From contig NZ_CAESCH010000003.1 of the NCBI RefSeq assembly GCF_903166545.1, forward strand, positions 124,001 through 188,000: a DNA stretch of 64,000 nt, in the 5' to 3' direction. The number at the start of each line of letters is the position of its first letter. The stretch's first letter is position 1. This document shows, in pieces, positions 33,896 to 43,528 of this stretch. A program made the translations under genes and the position numbers. The stretch is from Metabacillus schmidteae (GTDB taxonomy: Bacteria; Bacillota; Bacilli; Bacillales; Bacillaceae). The notes under the pieces are model-generated. The model saw only the letters and a program-made list of their open reading frames with translations, did not search any database and had not been told where the DNA came from.

Positions 33896-34559
33896 TTCCT
33901 CCTACTTCTTCGAATGGTGGAGAAGGGCTATCATCTTGATACATCCAACTCCCATTTTCTTTTATAATCGTAGTAATGTAATAGGCTTCATCTTCAGTAT
34001 TTAATGTTTCTTTCCGATAAAAGTACCCTTCACTTTTAGCGGAATTCAACTCAACATCGGTAACTTGATAACTAATTGAATATATATCTTGCCCTTTAAG
34101 AACTTCTTGTATATTTTGTAGAAATAATACTCCCTCTTCTTCAGTGGGAATCCATTCTTTTTTAAATGATTCTGACCCGAATTTATTTAAAAATTGATAG
34201 TATACCTCTGGATCAGATTTACCTGTGTTAAATTCAAATATTTCTTTACTTAACCTTAAAGCAAATTCATTAGCATCTGAATATCTATCTTTAATCACAA
34301 CTTGATCTGTTTTTTGTTCATTTTTCTTATCTAACTCATTATCATTAATAACTTCATTAAGGGGCTTTTCCATTTCTACATATATCTCAGCAGCTTTTTC
34401 CTTTTCTTTTTTCTCAGTTTCTTTTTGTTCATTTGCTATTTTTTCATTTTCTTTTATCTGCTCTTTAGCTGAATTGGCAAATCCATCATTACTACAACCT
34501 GCTAACAGTAAGGTAGTACCGAATGAAATTCCAATTACATTCTTAATAGCTTTGCGCAT
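33864..34559 (-). CDS. Lipoprotein
   Basis: The 231-residue protein has a lipoprotein signal with lipobox LLAGC at residues 18-22. A charged Glu/Lys-rich stretch (about 30-75) and a beta-rich C-terminal domain (SISYQVTDVELNSAKSEGYF) follow. The mature part would be tethered on the outer face of the membrane. GTGGGGTGA precedes ATG 34559. In the context of transfer genes it may be a surface or mating-aggregation factor, or an entry-exclusion candidate. That is inference. Confidence 0.7.
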   Translation of the reverse strand: MRKAIKNVIGISFGTTLLLAGCSNDGFANSAKEQIKENEKIANEQKETEKKEKEKAAEIYVEMEKPLNEVINDNELDKKNEQKTDQVVIKDRYSDANEFALRLSKEIFEFNTGKSDPEVYYQFLNKFGSESFKKEWIPTEEEGVLFLQNIQEVLKGQDIYSISYQVTDVELNSAKSEGYFYRKETLNTEDEAYYITTIIKENGSWMYQDDSPSPPFEEVGGNDDAATNREE

Positions 34560-35160
34560 AGTTGTTCACCCCACTTGTTATCACACGTTTATCATGGTCA
34601 TTTAAGTAATTGGCTAGCTCTGTACATTCCAGCATACCTAAATTTTTTAATCCATTCATAAACAATTTAACTATGTCATGAATTTTAAGCTTCATCTTTC
34701 CTGCTATTACAGATTGTTTTAGAGTTTTTTCTAGGACATAAGCAAATGACCGGAGAGAATCTTTATCTAAGCTTGTATCTACCGTTACAGACTCTAAAGC
34801 TCTTTTTCCAAAGATAACTATAAATAACATAATTTCATCATAAGAGACGGAATGATTCGAAGGAGTGAATACCTTCTTATCTCCCTTGTGCCATGATGAC
34901 ACTTCTTGATAAATATCACTGTCTTTCAATAAAATAGAGGCTTGCTGTTTTAAATAATCTATTTTCACAAACTCTTGCAGACCATATGAAAGGATATAAT
35001 TATTCAAAAATGTGTATTTACTCCTGTCGAATTGAAAAAATAAATATCTATCTTGATCCTTTAGATACAAATCTCCTGTGCCAAGTAATGAAGCTCTAAC
35101 CAACAGTCTTAAAGCATTATTCGTTGTTGTAGTAGACTTAATAAAATAGCTCGATCTCAT
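34543..35160 (-). CDS. Hypothetical protein, first gene of lipoprotein operon
   Basis: The 205-residue protein starts at ATG 35160 with GGGGGGATT upstream. The longer reading from 35190 lies in the leader hairpin. It is helical and basic (TNNALRLLVRASLLGTGDLY), without membrane spans. The 3' end overlaps the lipoprotein gene by 17 bp. Nothing identifies its function. Confidence 0.6.
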   Translation of the reverse strand: MRSSYFIKSTTTTNNALRLLVRASLLGTGDLYLKDQDRYLFFQFDRSKYTFLNNYILSYGLQEFVKIDYLKQQASILLKDSDIYQEVSSWHKGDKKVFTPSNHSVSYDEIMLFIVIFGKRALESVTVDTSLDKDSLRSFAYVLEKTLKQSVIAGKMKLKIHDIVKLFMNGLKNLGMLECTELANYLNDHDKRVITSGVNNYAQSY

Positions 35161-35175
35161 ATAATCCCCCCTAAC

Positions 35176-35253
35176 ATAAAAAATACCCAAAAATAAGTAA
35201 ATAGATAGACATACTTCACCTGTCTATTATTACTATTTTTGGGTATTTCCCAT
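35176..35253 (-). promoter_or_regulatory. GGG-CCC leader terminator of lipoprotein operon
   Basis: On the minus strand ATGGGAAATACCC opens a 14-bp stem: TATTTTTGGGTATT (35234-35247) pairs with AATACCCAAAAATA (35182-35195). An inner ATAGACA/TGTCTAT stem lies in the loop, and TTTTTT ends the hairpin. It belongs to the common leader family, 16 bp before the gene start. Confidence 0.75.
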
Positions 35254-35289
35254 TTATAATTTTATTCAATTCAATTAATGACAATTATA

Positions 35290-36150
35290 CTATTGAGCTT
35301 GGTATCTTTCAATTACTTCTTTTACGAGTTCCCCAGCCCAAGTTTTTTCAATTCCTAATTCATCGGCGAGTGCATCTACTGAATAACCTTTGTTTGTTCG
35401 CAAGTAATTAGTATAAAGCATTCTAAACTCACTAAGTGGAAGTGGTTTAGGTAAATCATAGTCATCTCTTATTATACATAAATTATTAGATAACATTTCA
35501 GAAGTAATGGGACCGAATTTGCCCGTATCATGGCTTTTGGTAGTAAATATATATTCTGATGGTACAAACTGTGAGTCTATATAGTGAGCAGCAAAAAGCT
35601 CTGCTTCTATTCCCTCTAATTCGATCTTTCTTATCAAATCCGAAGATTTTCGCTTTGTTTCAATTATAAACTTATTACCTAGATCGCTTACATCTGTTTT
35701 CTTAAAATGGTACTCGGATACTCTAAAACCTTTTAAAGCTAATATAAAAATGACTTTAGTTAAAATTTTATAAGAAGGGTTATTAATCACTTTAGGTTTT
35801 ATATCTAATAACATTTCATAGCCATATTCTCTCGGTAAAGTTTTTTCTAATTTTACTCTTTTGATTTTAACAGCTGGATCTATTTTAACAATATCCTTTT
35901 GCCACAAATAATCAAAGTATTTTTTTAGTATTCCAAGATGCTTGTTAATAGTATGGATACTATTCCCTTTTTCTTGTTTTGACCGTAGAAAACCTTTTAT
36001 ATCACTAGGGCTAATTTCATATGCTTCTATATTTCTTTTGTACTTTTCCTTTAGATATGAATCAAACATATATAGTGTTTTAATGTATGATTCAATCGTC
36101 TCTTCTGTGTAATTATTTTCTTTAAGGTATTTATCAAAATGGATAGGCAT
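35290..36150 (-). CDS. Divergent tyrosine recombinase/integrase
   Basis: The 286-residue protein has the SAM-like core-binding N-terminus (YTEETIESYIKTLYMFDSYL; TINKHLGILKKYFDYLW) and a catalytic domain starting with ALKGFRVSEYHF, which has the first Arg. The second box reads PLSEFRMLY, lacking the His but keeping Arg. No LGH box or clear nucleophile Tyr is visible except a possible YQ at the end. It is probably an inactive or altered integrase. AAGGTGAT precedes ATG 36150. It is transcribed separately from the lipoprotein operon. Confidence 0.75.
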   Translation of the reverse strand: MPIHFDKYLKENNYTEETIESYIKTLYMFDSYLKEKYKRNIEAYEISPSDIKGFLRSKQEKGNSIHTINKHLGILKKYFDYLWQKDIVKIDPAVKIKRVKLEKTLPREYGYEMLLDIKPKVINNPSYKILTKVIFILALKGFRVSEYHFKKTDVSDLGNKFIIETKRKSSDLIRKIELEGIEAELFAAHYIDSQFVPSEYIFTTKSHDTGKFGPITSEMLSNNLCIIRDDYDLPKPLPLSEFRMLYTNYLRTNKGYSVDALADELGIEKTWAGELVKEVIERYQAQ

Positions 36151-36719
36151 TTATATCACCTTATTTTTTAAAATTTAATTTATTTATATGTAAGGTACAA
36201 CTACTAAAGATAAAAACTATTAGAAAAGTATATGTCTTATAGAAAATCTCTAAGCCTTTATTATCAAGGGATATTTACCCTCTTCTCATAAAATTATAGC
36301 ATATAATTTACGGCTTTCTTTCAAATATAGAACTACATTTGAAAGAAAAATGTAAATCCAATATAAATTTAATCCAAATATATCCAACAAATACAATACT
36401 CGAATAAGCGGTGAAAGAGTAGATTTATACACAAATTACTCACATTTAGTTCTAATATACCCACATTAAATAAACAATTCTCACATAACACACAGTCTTA
36501 ACAATTATAATTCTATATTTTTATGAATAAGGATTGCTTTATTTTTTCTTAAAATATTAACAAGTAAACAATATATTGCCTAATAACAGTAAATTTCTAT
36601 ATTTTTATGAGTTCAGACAAAATAAGAATTCCTTTTATAGGTGAAATTTCCAAAAGAAATCCATTGCATTTCATTAACCTATAAAAGGGTATGAGAAATA
36701 AGCCTAATTCCATAGGTTT
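36151..36719. other. Non-coding AT-rich stretch with large inverted repeat
   Basis: No gene is seen. CCTTTTATAGGT (36631-36642) and ACCTATAAAAGG (36677-36688) form a perfect 12-bp inverted repeat with an inner GAAAT/ATTTC pair. It probably terminates the minus-strand 36720 gene. TTCTATATTTTTATGA occurs twice (36511-36526 and 36595-36610). The rest shows nothing I can name. Confidence 0.5.
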
Positions 36720-38387
36720 TTAAAAAATATCCAATCTAGGAGACTCGGATTTGATTAGTGTATGGTTCGTTGGATTCCATGCATTTCTAATTCGAAATTT
36801 CAGGTTCTTATACTGGTTAACCAGAAAATCCTCTAATCTAAATCCGTAATGTGTTGCTGGTTTTATTTGCTTTGCTTTCGGTAGGTCTTCCAGTTTACTA
36901 TGCATCATTCTGCTAACAGCTGAATACTCCAATGGGTTTTCAATTTTCTCAACAATTCCATGTATTTTCTCTTCAAATTCTTCATATGCGTCAATATCTA
37001 CTTTTAACCTAGATGCTTCCTCACGAACTAGTTGAATACCTGGTATATAGTTAATATCTTCACAATACCTGTATCCGGAGCCTAGACCCTTTTCTGTAAA
37101 GAAACGATCAAGAACCTCAGCCCCTTCTTTACACATAATTCTAAATTCACGTACGCTATATTTACTCATTTTATTAAGAAAATCATAGATCCTCTGATCT
37201 CTTTGAGCACCCTTTTTGTACCCATAAATTAAATAATCATATAGACCTTCCTGTCGCATGATTTTTGTATATAGCGCTTCTCTTGTATATCGAATAGACT
37301 TTTGAACAAATGATTCAAGATCATAGGGTAATTTCCCTGTTTCTTCCCATTCTCTTTTCAACTGGAAAACGGCATGATTAATCATTTTTCTAGACTGATC
37401 TTTTAGAATGTAAACAAGGTTACGGAATAAGCTGCCATTGTATTTACCTTTTAACTCAGTACTTGCCAGTTCTCCAATACCCTCTTTAATCATTTCTTCC
37501 TCTATTGCTCTAGCTTGACGAGGGTAAGTTTCTTTTACTTCAAGAGGATGACGAACCTTTTCTTTCGCGAGCTTATGTAAATGGTATTTAGGATTCAACA
37601 TGTAATTAGCTTTATGGAATCGATTAAATTTAGATTGAATTAAAGGAGCATTCCCAGTATGTTTTAACAACGGTCCATGCGCACCAATACTTATTGTTGT
37701 TAAATCTTGAATTACTCTCCGGACATCTGAATTTTGTTGTTTTAAAAGAAACTGCTTAAGTCCAGCCATATGTAAACTTTTCTCAAGGTCTACATTTCTA
37801 TCGAAATATACAGAATGCTTATAATTTTTATTACTACCAGCTCTCCAAATCAGGCCAAAATACACCTTCCAATGAGAGATAGAAAGCTTTTGAAATTCAT
37901 CTGAGAAAATAATTGTAGGATTAACCGTAATATATCTATGAGGAATCGGTTTTTCGTCAGATTTTCTCGTATTAATAAAATAGTTAATTGCAATATTAAT
38001 CCTTTTTGTATAAGGATTTTCAGTAATAGTAATTAAATCATTAAGCTTTAATTTTTCAATAGAATATAAGAATTCTTGAAAAGATAATGAGGATATTTTT
38101 GATACTCTTTCCACATATAAACGATGTAATGTTATTTCACGAATAATACCAACAGTATTACATGTTAAATGTAAAGAGAGCGTAGTAATTAAATCACTCT
38201 TTAAGACGTGATGAAGTTTGCGAGGGTGAGTTTCATTTTTTAGTAATGAAAATCTCATATCTTTGTGGTAGTTTTTTTCAATATCAAATAAAGCAGATAT
38301 AAAATCCGATGAAACTACAAATCCAGTGATTTTCAATGGATCAAATTGATTTTCTTCTTGACTGAACGAACTTAAATTCTGTACCAT
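36720..38387 (-). CDS. Large hypothetical protein, possible plasmid replication protein
   Basis: The 555-residue basic soluble protein is predicted mostly helical. Residues about 55-125 and 140-230 resemble consecutive winged-helix units (TVGIIREITLHRLYVERVSK; ISHWKVYFGLIWRAG). No primase, helicase or nuclease motif is visible. Its size, basic charge, solitary position and proximity to tubY/tubZ suggest an initiator, comparable to the large Rep proteins of B. cereus plasmids. That is inference. The start at ATG 38387 follows GTAAGGCGA. It could instead be a regulator. Confidence 0.55.
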   Translation of the reverse strand: MVQNLSSFSQEENQFDPLKITGFVVSSDFISALFDIEKNYHKDMRFSLLKNETHPRKLHHVLKSDLITTLSLHLTCNTVGIIREITLHRLYVERVSKISSLSFQEFLYSIEKLKLNDLITITENPYTKRINIAINYFINTRKSDEKPIPHRYITVNPTIIFSDEFQKLSISHWKVYFGLIWRAGSNKNYKHSVYFDRNVDLEKSLHMAGLKQFLLKQQNSDVRRVIQDLTTISIGAHGPLLKHTGNAPLIQSKFNRFHKANYMLNPKYHLHKLAKEKVRHPLEVKETYPRQARAIEEEMIKEGIGELASTELKGKYNGSLFRNLVYILKDQSRKMINHAVFQLKREWEETGKLPYDLESFVQKSIRYTREALYTKIMRQEGLYDYLIYGYKKGAQRDQRIYDFLNKMSKYSVREFRIMCKEGAEVLDRFFTEKGLGSGYRYCEDINYIPGIQLVREEASRLKVDIDAYEEFEEKIHGIVEKIENPLEYSAVSRMMHSKLEDLPKAKQIKPATHYGFRLEDFLVNQYKNLKFRIRNAWNPTNHTLIKSESPRLDIF

Positions 38388-38678
38388 TCGCCTTACTAAC
38401 CTCTTTTCTATTAGAGAATTTATTTGGGTACACAGTAACCCAAATTTTCCCCCGAATAAAAAGACAGTCTGTAAGAGGTATTTTCAAACAAACTCTACAT
38501 TTTTGCAATTAATTTGCAGAAAAAAGGCAACAAAAAAAACGGTTAAAGAGTTGCGAAAATTCAACAAAGAAATGCTTCCGATACACACTGGAAAGACACC
38601 CCTAGAACTTTTCACACAGCTTACCGTTTATCTCTTATTTTTATCTCTCTTTTTTTCTCTAAGTTTCCTATTTCAAGC
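38388..38678. other. Intergenic stretch, nothing certain
   Basis: This AT-rich DNA lies upstream of the 555-residue gene. It contains the near-palindrome TTGCAATTAATTTGCAG near 38503. The small frame read through it has a hydrophobic tail from a T-run and no ribosome-binding site, so it is not called. Confidence 0.35.
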
Positions 38679-38778
38679 TTGTTTTTTTATTTATATATGC
38701 TAGAATAGGAGTTGAATATAAAACGTTTTGTTTTTGGGGTGTTCCTTCCAGATCTTTGATCGGGGGAACTTTTTTTTG
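38679..38778 (+). ncRNA. Orphan promoter plus terminator, about 64-nt transcript
   Basis: TTGTTT (38679-38684), a 16-bp spacer and the extended -10 TGCTAGAAT (38698-38706) predict a start near 38713. GGGGTGTTCC, then an AGATC/GATC-containing hairpin closed by GTTCC/GGAAC (38741-38769) and eight T, ends the transcript near 38776. No plus-strand gene follows for more than 6 kb. It may be a small RNA, possibly a trans-acting partner or decoy for the leader terminators. Confidence 0.5.
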
Positions 38779-39280
38779 TGTTTTTTTATAAAATTATTGT
38801 ATTCTTTTATTATTATTGTTTACCAATTTACGGAAGATGTTTCTTTACTTCCCTCACTTGGATATTATTAGGACTTAAAAAAGTGTATAAAAAATACGCT
38901 ATCTAAAAGTCACGTATAACTACATTTTAAAAGTATGCTCCGATCTTTCCTTAAGGTATAACAAAAAAACACCTTAAAGATAGACTCATAGCTACAAATA
39001 TAGCGATATGTCACCTTTAGATATCCCTGACCCACTTACAATGTTATCACAGTAAATTTAAAATTAGCAATACTAATTTTGATAAATTTCGCCAAAATAG
39101 TTTAGGTGCGAGTATGCAAATGTCTCTGATATCTTCTAACTCTTCTTAAATTCACTTAATGATCAAGGATTTTATATATAAATATCTATTAATAATTGTT
39201 GAATTCAACAGTTTCATGTGATATATTTAAATTACAAATTAAATAAGAATATTTTAACGCTATAAAATATCCTAAAACCC
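38779..39280. other. Intergenic stretch, no gene seen
   Basis: This AT-rich stretch contains one hairpin, AAAATTAG with CTAATTTT around 39060-39080. No open frame with a ribosome-binding site is present on either strand. Confidence 0.4.
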
Positions 39281-39320
39281 AAGAGAAACCCCTGCGTCAT
39301 TGACGTGGGGGTTTCTTATT
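39281..39320 (+). terminator. Strong hairpin terminator
   Basis: AGAAACCCC pairs with GGGGGTTTCT with an inner CGTCATTGACG segment, followed by TATTTTT. There is no annotated plus-strand gene upstream, which hints at an unrecognised transcript from the 38.7-39.3 kb region. Confidence 0.7.
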
Positions 39321-39339
39321 TTTCGTTTATAGAAATAAA

Positions 39340-39371
39340 TAAAAAATAAAAAAACGCTAGTCTACTAGCGT
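39340..39371 (-). terminator. Terminator of the 37-residue peptide gene
   Basis: On the minus strand ACGCTAG-TAGA-CTAGCGT is followed by TTTTTTTATTTTTTATTT. Confidence 0.8.
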
Positions 39372-39411
39372 CAAAGTAATTTATTGATGATGATAAATCT
39401 TGATTGGTAAA

Positions 39412-39525
39412 TTAAAGATATGAGAGAACAGTGATAGCAACGGCATTTATTAAACCTATAACTGCTAAAACAACAGCTGCATTATCAATTTTTTTCATTG
39501 TATGCTCTTTCAATAAATTAAACAT
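39412..39525 (-). CDS. 37-residue single-span membrane peptide
   Basis: GAGAGGTGATTGTA precedes ATG 39525. The peptide starts MFNLLKEHTMKKIDN and continues with a hydrophobic helix AAVVLAVIGLINAVAITVL, ending SYL. It has its own strong terminator. Size, a single span and isolation fit a type I toxin, holin-like peptide, small regulatory membrane peptide or leaderless bacteriocin. I cannot choose between them. It lies between the replication-type gene and tubY, where an addiction peptide would make sense. Confidence 0.6.
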   Translation of the reverse strand: MFNLLKEHTMKKIDNAAVVLAVIGLINAVAITVLSYL

Positions 39526-39587
39526 TACAATCACCTCTCTTGTATTTATTTCATTATACAATAAACTTTACACTTTTTGCAATCGTT

Positions 39588-40784
39588 TTATTCATCATCT
39601 TTAATATTAAATTCTCGTGTTAAACTGTCCTGCTCTAAAAGCAGTCTAATTGATTGATTTTGAGTTTCGTTAATCAATCTAGTTTTTTCTTGGTCCATTT
39701 TGTGTTTGAATTCCTCAAGATCAGCCTTCGATTTTCCTTTTTGCTTATGAACTATCTCTTTTTGTTTTTCAAGTTTTTCTCTTTCTTCCTTAAGTTTATC
39801 TAATTCTTCTCTTTTTATTGCTAATTCATTTTTTGGTTCTATAGCATTAACACTAATAGCTTTATACTTGATATTCAGTTCTTCTGTAGATGGTTTTTTC
39901 TTTCCAAATATTTTTGCTAAGAATCCAATATTTTCTCGGCCTTCTTCTTGAACACGTTTGTATAGATCTAATTGTGATTTAGCTACTTCATCAAATGTCT
40001 GATTAACGTTACCAACAACATCGCTAACATTCTGCAATAAATCTTGAATTTCTTTTTTCTCTTCTTTAGAAATTTGTAATAATGATTCATTTAACTCGAT
40101 TAAGTGGTTAATATTATTCATTTCCTTTTCCCAGGAGTCCACTTTACTTACTGCATTCTCATATACTTTTCTTCGGTAGTCATATTCTCTTGTCATTTGC
40201 ATGTATAAAAACATGCTCAACATTTGATTTTCCATACCTTCAATATGCTTTTCAATGCCATTAAGTTGCTCCGATACTTTCGGAGTGGTTTGTGAGTTTG
40301 TAGCAATACCTTTTCTATTATTAGGTCTATCCTTAGAAAGATCTTCTCGTCCTGTTTCAGGCATAACCCCCACTAAACTTGCAATATCCACTGGCCTTTT
40401 ATTGAGCTGATCTTGCAATAGGAATATTAAGTACAATCTATATATTCCTCTATAATCTAAACGATATAGTTTACCAGCTTGAGTAATCTGAACATATTCC
40501 TCTAGACCATTCCTTTGAATTATATTCCTAATTTGGTAATCCTTCTTATTTAATCTTTCAGCAGCCTCTGAAATAGTGTATTGGTTTTTTCTGTTCATTT
40601 CAGAGAGTAAGGTTATAGGAATTAATTTATCTTCTAATCCCTCTTCCTCAATAACTTGATATAACGGATCATTTCTGAAAATGTGTTTAATTTCTTCCTC
40701 TAGTGATAGTTCTTCTACGTTAAAATCACTATCAATCACGTTAAAATCACTAGCTACTATCACATTATCATCTTGATTATTCAT
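39588..40784 (-). CDS. TubY-like MerR-type HTH and coiled-coil protein (DUF3967-like)
   Basis: The 398-residue protein has an N-terminal MerR-like HTH (about residues 45-125, YTISEAAERLNKKDYQIRN). It continues with a linker and two long coiled coils (about 165-265 and 305-385, rich in KEEREKLEKQKE heptads). TubY of TubZ plasmids and phages has this architecture and regulates the tubRZ locus. ATG 40784 is preferred with GAGGTGAGG upstream. It lies 3' of tubZ on the same strand with a 1.2-kb gap holding repeated operator-like words. Confidence 0.72.
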   Translation of the reverse strand: MNNQDDNVIVASDFNVIDSDFNVEELSLEEEIKHIFRNDPLYQVIEEEGLEDKLIPITLLSEMNRKNQYTISEAAERLNKKDYQIRNIIQRNGLEEYVQITQAGKLYRLDYRGIYRLYLIFLLQDQLNKRPVDIASLVGVMPETGREDLSKDRPNNRKGIATNSQTTPKVSEQLNGIEKHIEGMENQMLSMFLYMQMTREYDYRRKVYENAVSKVDSWEKEMNNINHLIELNESLLQISKEEKKEIQDLLQNVSDVVGNVNQTFDEVAKSQLDLYKRVQEEGRENIGFLAKIFGKKKPSTEELNIKYKAISVNAIEPKNELAIKREELDKLKEEREKLEKQKEIVHKQKGKSKADLEEFKHKMDQEKTRLINETQNQSIRLLLEQDSLTREFNIKDDE

Positions 40785-40796
40785 ATTAGACCTCAC

Positions 40797-42020
40797 CTCT
40801 TTCCCGAAAGTGCATATCCATCTTTATATTATTAGCTAGAAAACTTGCGAATTCAAGAGTTTTCACTTATTTATAATGATTGGAAAAGATTTATCTTTAC
40901 AGATATCAAATTGATTCATAATGATTGACGTTTATAACTATCACTATTGATCTATTATGATATAAAGTGATTTATAAAAGTGATATTTATAATGATTTGG
41001 ATTTATACATAGTTATATTGATTTATAATTTATAAATAATGATTGTTAAGTATAATAAATATTTATAGATATTTAAACTGATTGGAAATTGAGTGATCAA
41101 TCAGTTCAAATCATTCTTTTGATTGGAAAAACTTTATAAAAGGAGAAAAAGTGATAATCATTGATTCTTCATATACTGGAAATATTGGTTATTATAACGA
41201 TAAACATTTTGATTAAACTCTATTATATTGAATGTTTTATAAAACATAGTTAATGCTATCCTAAAAAGTACAAAACCAATGAGTGTTATAGTATGGTTTA
41301 TCAGAAGTTTAGGTAAGGTTTATTAAAGAGAGTTATTTTAGAAATTCATACTAATTGGATGTTAGGATCGCTTATGCTGTATAGATAAAGTAAATGTCAG
41401 GCGCAACTAAAAAAGTTATAATTGAAATTTTGTCTTAGTAAATGATATAAGACAGACCAGATTGACACGAATTATTATTGCATAGATTCTCATAAAACTT
41501 GTAAAGTTAATCATCTAGAAATATCATGTATTTATTGAATTAGGTACTAGAGAAATTTAATACTAGTCACCATTTCGGTGCTAGGTTTTGGAGAATGGGT
41601 GATCCCAACATAGGATTGCTAATTTCAATTGTGCAAATGATGCTGCAGGTTATCCGGTTATCCAATAGATTTTCCTTGATTAGATAATAGGTCCTTTTAT
41701 AGATACAGAAAAGATTATGAAGGTTATTTTTAGATTGAAACGTTTTTTAACAGCTTGATTATAAAACCAGTTATGAACAAAAAAAGTTATAAGTAGGTGG
41801 ATTTTTAGATATAAATGATGAGCTTTTTCTTTTCTTAATATCGGAGATAAAGGTTATAGGTTATATAAAGTGGTATCTAATCAATAGGAGCACAGCCTAT
41901 AGAAAAAGCCTTGGATTAATCCAAAGGCTTTTTCTGAGTTTATAGTTATTGCTATCACTTATTCTGTTATATGTTAACTTTCATTATTAAGGTAACAACT
42001 TATAGTCTAGGTATGTTTGA
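40797..42020. other. AT-rich gap between tubZ and tubY with repeated words
   Basis: No gene is called. WTTATAATGATTKG-like words occur at about 40870, 40914, 40985 and 41033, just upstream of tubY, and look like operator or centromere units. A terminator AAAAAGCCTTGGAT/ATCCAAAGGCTTTTT (41902-41935) closes tubZ. A 21-codon frame at 41151 with AAGGAG upstream is too short to trust. Confidence 0.5.
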
Positions 42021-43475
42021 TTATTCATCTTCTAATCCATCAAAGTTTAATGAATCGATATCAACATCAAAATTCTCATCTTTAGGTTTATTTTCTTCTT
42101 TGATTTCATCCCCTAGATCTATACCGAATTCACTTAGGTCGAGATCCATGTCGAAATCATCGTCCTCTGAAGTAGCTGCAATCGAAGCTATAGAGGAATT
42201 TTTATAAACGAACTTTCTTTGTTTCTCCAAAAATTCGTTATATTCCTCAACTAAGCCCTTTGCTAATCTGTTTGGTAGAGCTTCAGTTTTAAAAACAGTA
42301 TAAACAATGCCTTTTCTATTATTATTCTCTACAAGATAACCATTGAACACCGTTCCGTTTATAGGTAATTCTTCTGTAATTGTCTTTTTAGAAATATCCA
42401 TAAATGAACTTGGGATTTTCTTGTCAGGTGCTATAACAGCAAGTAATCCAACATGGTGTACTTTTGATGCAACATATGTTCCATCATCTTGTTTTTCCGT
42501 TAGTTCTACAGGTTGGTGAAGAATGCTACCTTTTATTGATTCCTTAAACATGGATTCCATATCGTATTCGTTATTAATCTCTTTAATATCCCTAGTAATT
42601 TTATTCATAACAAGACATCCGGTATGCTCTAAAACTAATCTTTTAAAGTCCTGGCTATCGAATGTTATGGAGGTACCACCACCATTAGTTGCAGTGTTCA
42701 TCTCATGTATAACATCTCTAATTTGTCTATTTGCATAATCTCTATAGTTATCAACACGAAGACCTTCACGTTCATTACTTGGTAATGTTTCGAAGTCATC
42801 AGAAAATTGTTGGTTATCAGCGAATATGACAAATGCAATTCCTTTTGACTTATCTTTTGAAACTTTCCAGATTCTTTGTGTGAACTGATTTACTTGTCGC
42901 AATACATCTGGACCATCGTCTCGTACAGGTAGAGTTACAACTATACCTATTTTCACTGTGTTTTCACTAGCATTTTTAACTGCTTGTGCCATGTATTTCT
43001 TGATGTTTGCTTTGAAATCAGCTGGTGATGTATCTTTTTGGATCTTAACTAATTCTTGTTTGATAATAGGTTTGTTATGGAAATCATTAAACTCTTCAAT
43101 TGCTTTAATAATGGTAGAAGTACCTGTACCACCACCAAGCCCCGCGAAGAATAATACAAGATCGTCACTTGGTCTAACTCTATCGGTAATAAATTGTTTT
43201 AATTTTTCCTTAGCTTCTTCATTTTCTTCAATTACTCTAAGTGCTTTTTCAGGGTTTTTTCCTAAGCCTCCTAAATTCAGTGATACTCTATTACTTTTTG
43301 AGATATAGCGTAATCCTTCTAAATCTCCATCATTGCTGTTAAGAGCAAGGCAATTATAAACTGGTGTTCCATCAGCTTTTTTAAGTGCTGCAAATGAGTC
43401 TGCCATTCTTGTTCCAGCTTGACCGAAACCAACCATTGTCATATTTATTGCAGGGGGGTTATTTGTAAATAACAT
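42021..43475 (-). CDS. tubZ: TubZ tubulin/FtsZ-like partition GTPase
   Basis: The 484-residue protein contains the tubulin signature loop GLGGGTGTST (about residues 112-121). The N-terminal nucleotide loop is GFGQAGTRM, and a T7-like region follows. The C-terminal tail is acidic and repetitive (DDDFDMDLDLSEFG and DVDIDSLNFDG), as in TubZ, where it contacts TubR. It forms treadmilling filaments that move plasmid copies. AAGGAG precedes ATG 43475. tubR lies directly upstream in the same operon. The family also includes pXO1 RepX. Confidence 0.93.
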   Translation of the reverse strand: MLFTNNPPAINMTMVGFGQAGTRMADSFAALKKADGTPVYNCLALNSNDGDLEGLRYISKSNRVSLNLGGLGKNPEKALRVIEENEEAKEKLKQFITDRVRPSDDLVLFFAGLGGGTGTSTIIKAIEEFNDFHNKPIIKQELVKIQKDTSPADFKANIKKYMAQAVKNASENTVKIGIVVTLPVRDDGPDVLRQVNQFTQRIWKVSKDKSKGIAFVIFADNQQFSDDFETLPSNEREGLRVDNYRDYANRQIRDVIHEMNTATNGGGTSITFDSQDFKRLVLEHTGCLVMNKITRDIKEINNEYDMESMFKESIKGSILHQPVELTEKQDDGTYVASKVHHVGLLAVIAPDKKIPSSFMDISKKTITEELPINGTVFNGYLVENNNRKGIVYTVFKTEALPNRLAKGLVEEYNEFLEKQRKFVYKNSSIASIAATSEDDDFDMDLDLSEFGIDLGDEIKEENKPKDENFDVDIDSLNFDGLEDE

Positions 43476-43528
43476 TCAATATCGCTCCTTATTTATTATG
43501 ATTTATTGTTATTGATTATTATTGTTAA

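Noticed and set aside
38503..38703. 66-codon plus-strand frame
   Set aside because: It has no ribosome-binding site, TTG start, a hydrophobic tail from T-rich DNA, and it runs into a promoter -10.
41151..41216. 21-codon frame with AAGGAG upstream
   Set aside because: It is too short and without a recognisable feature; left as a note only.
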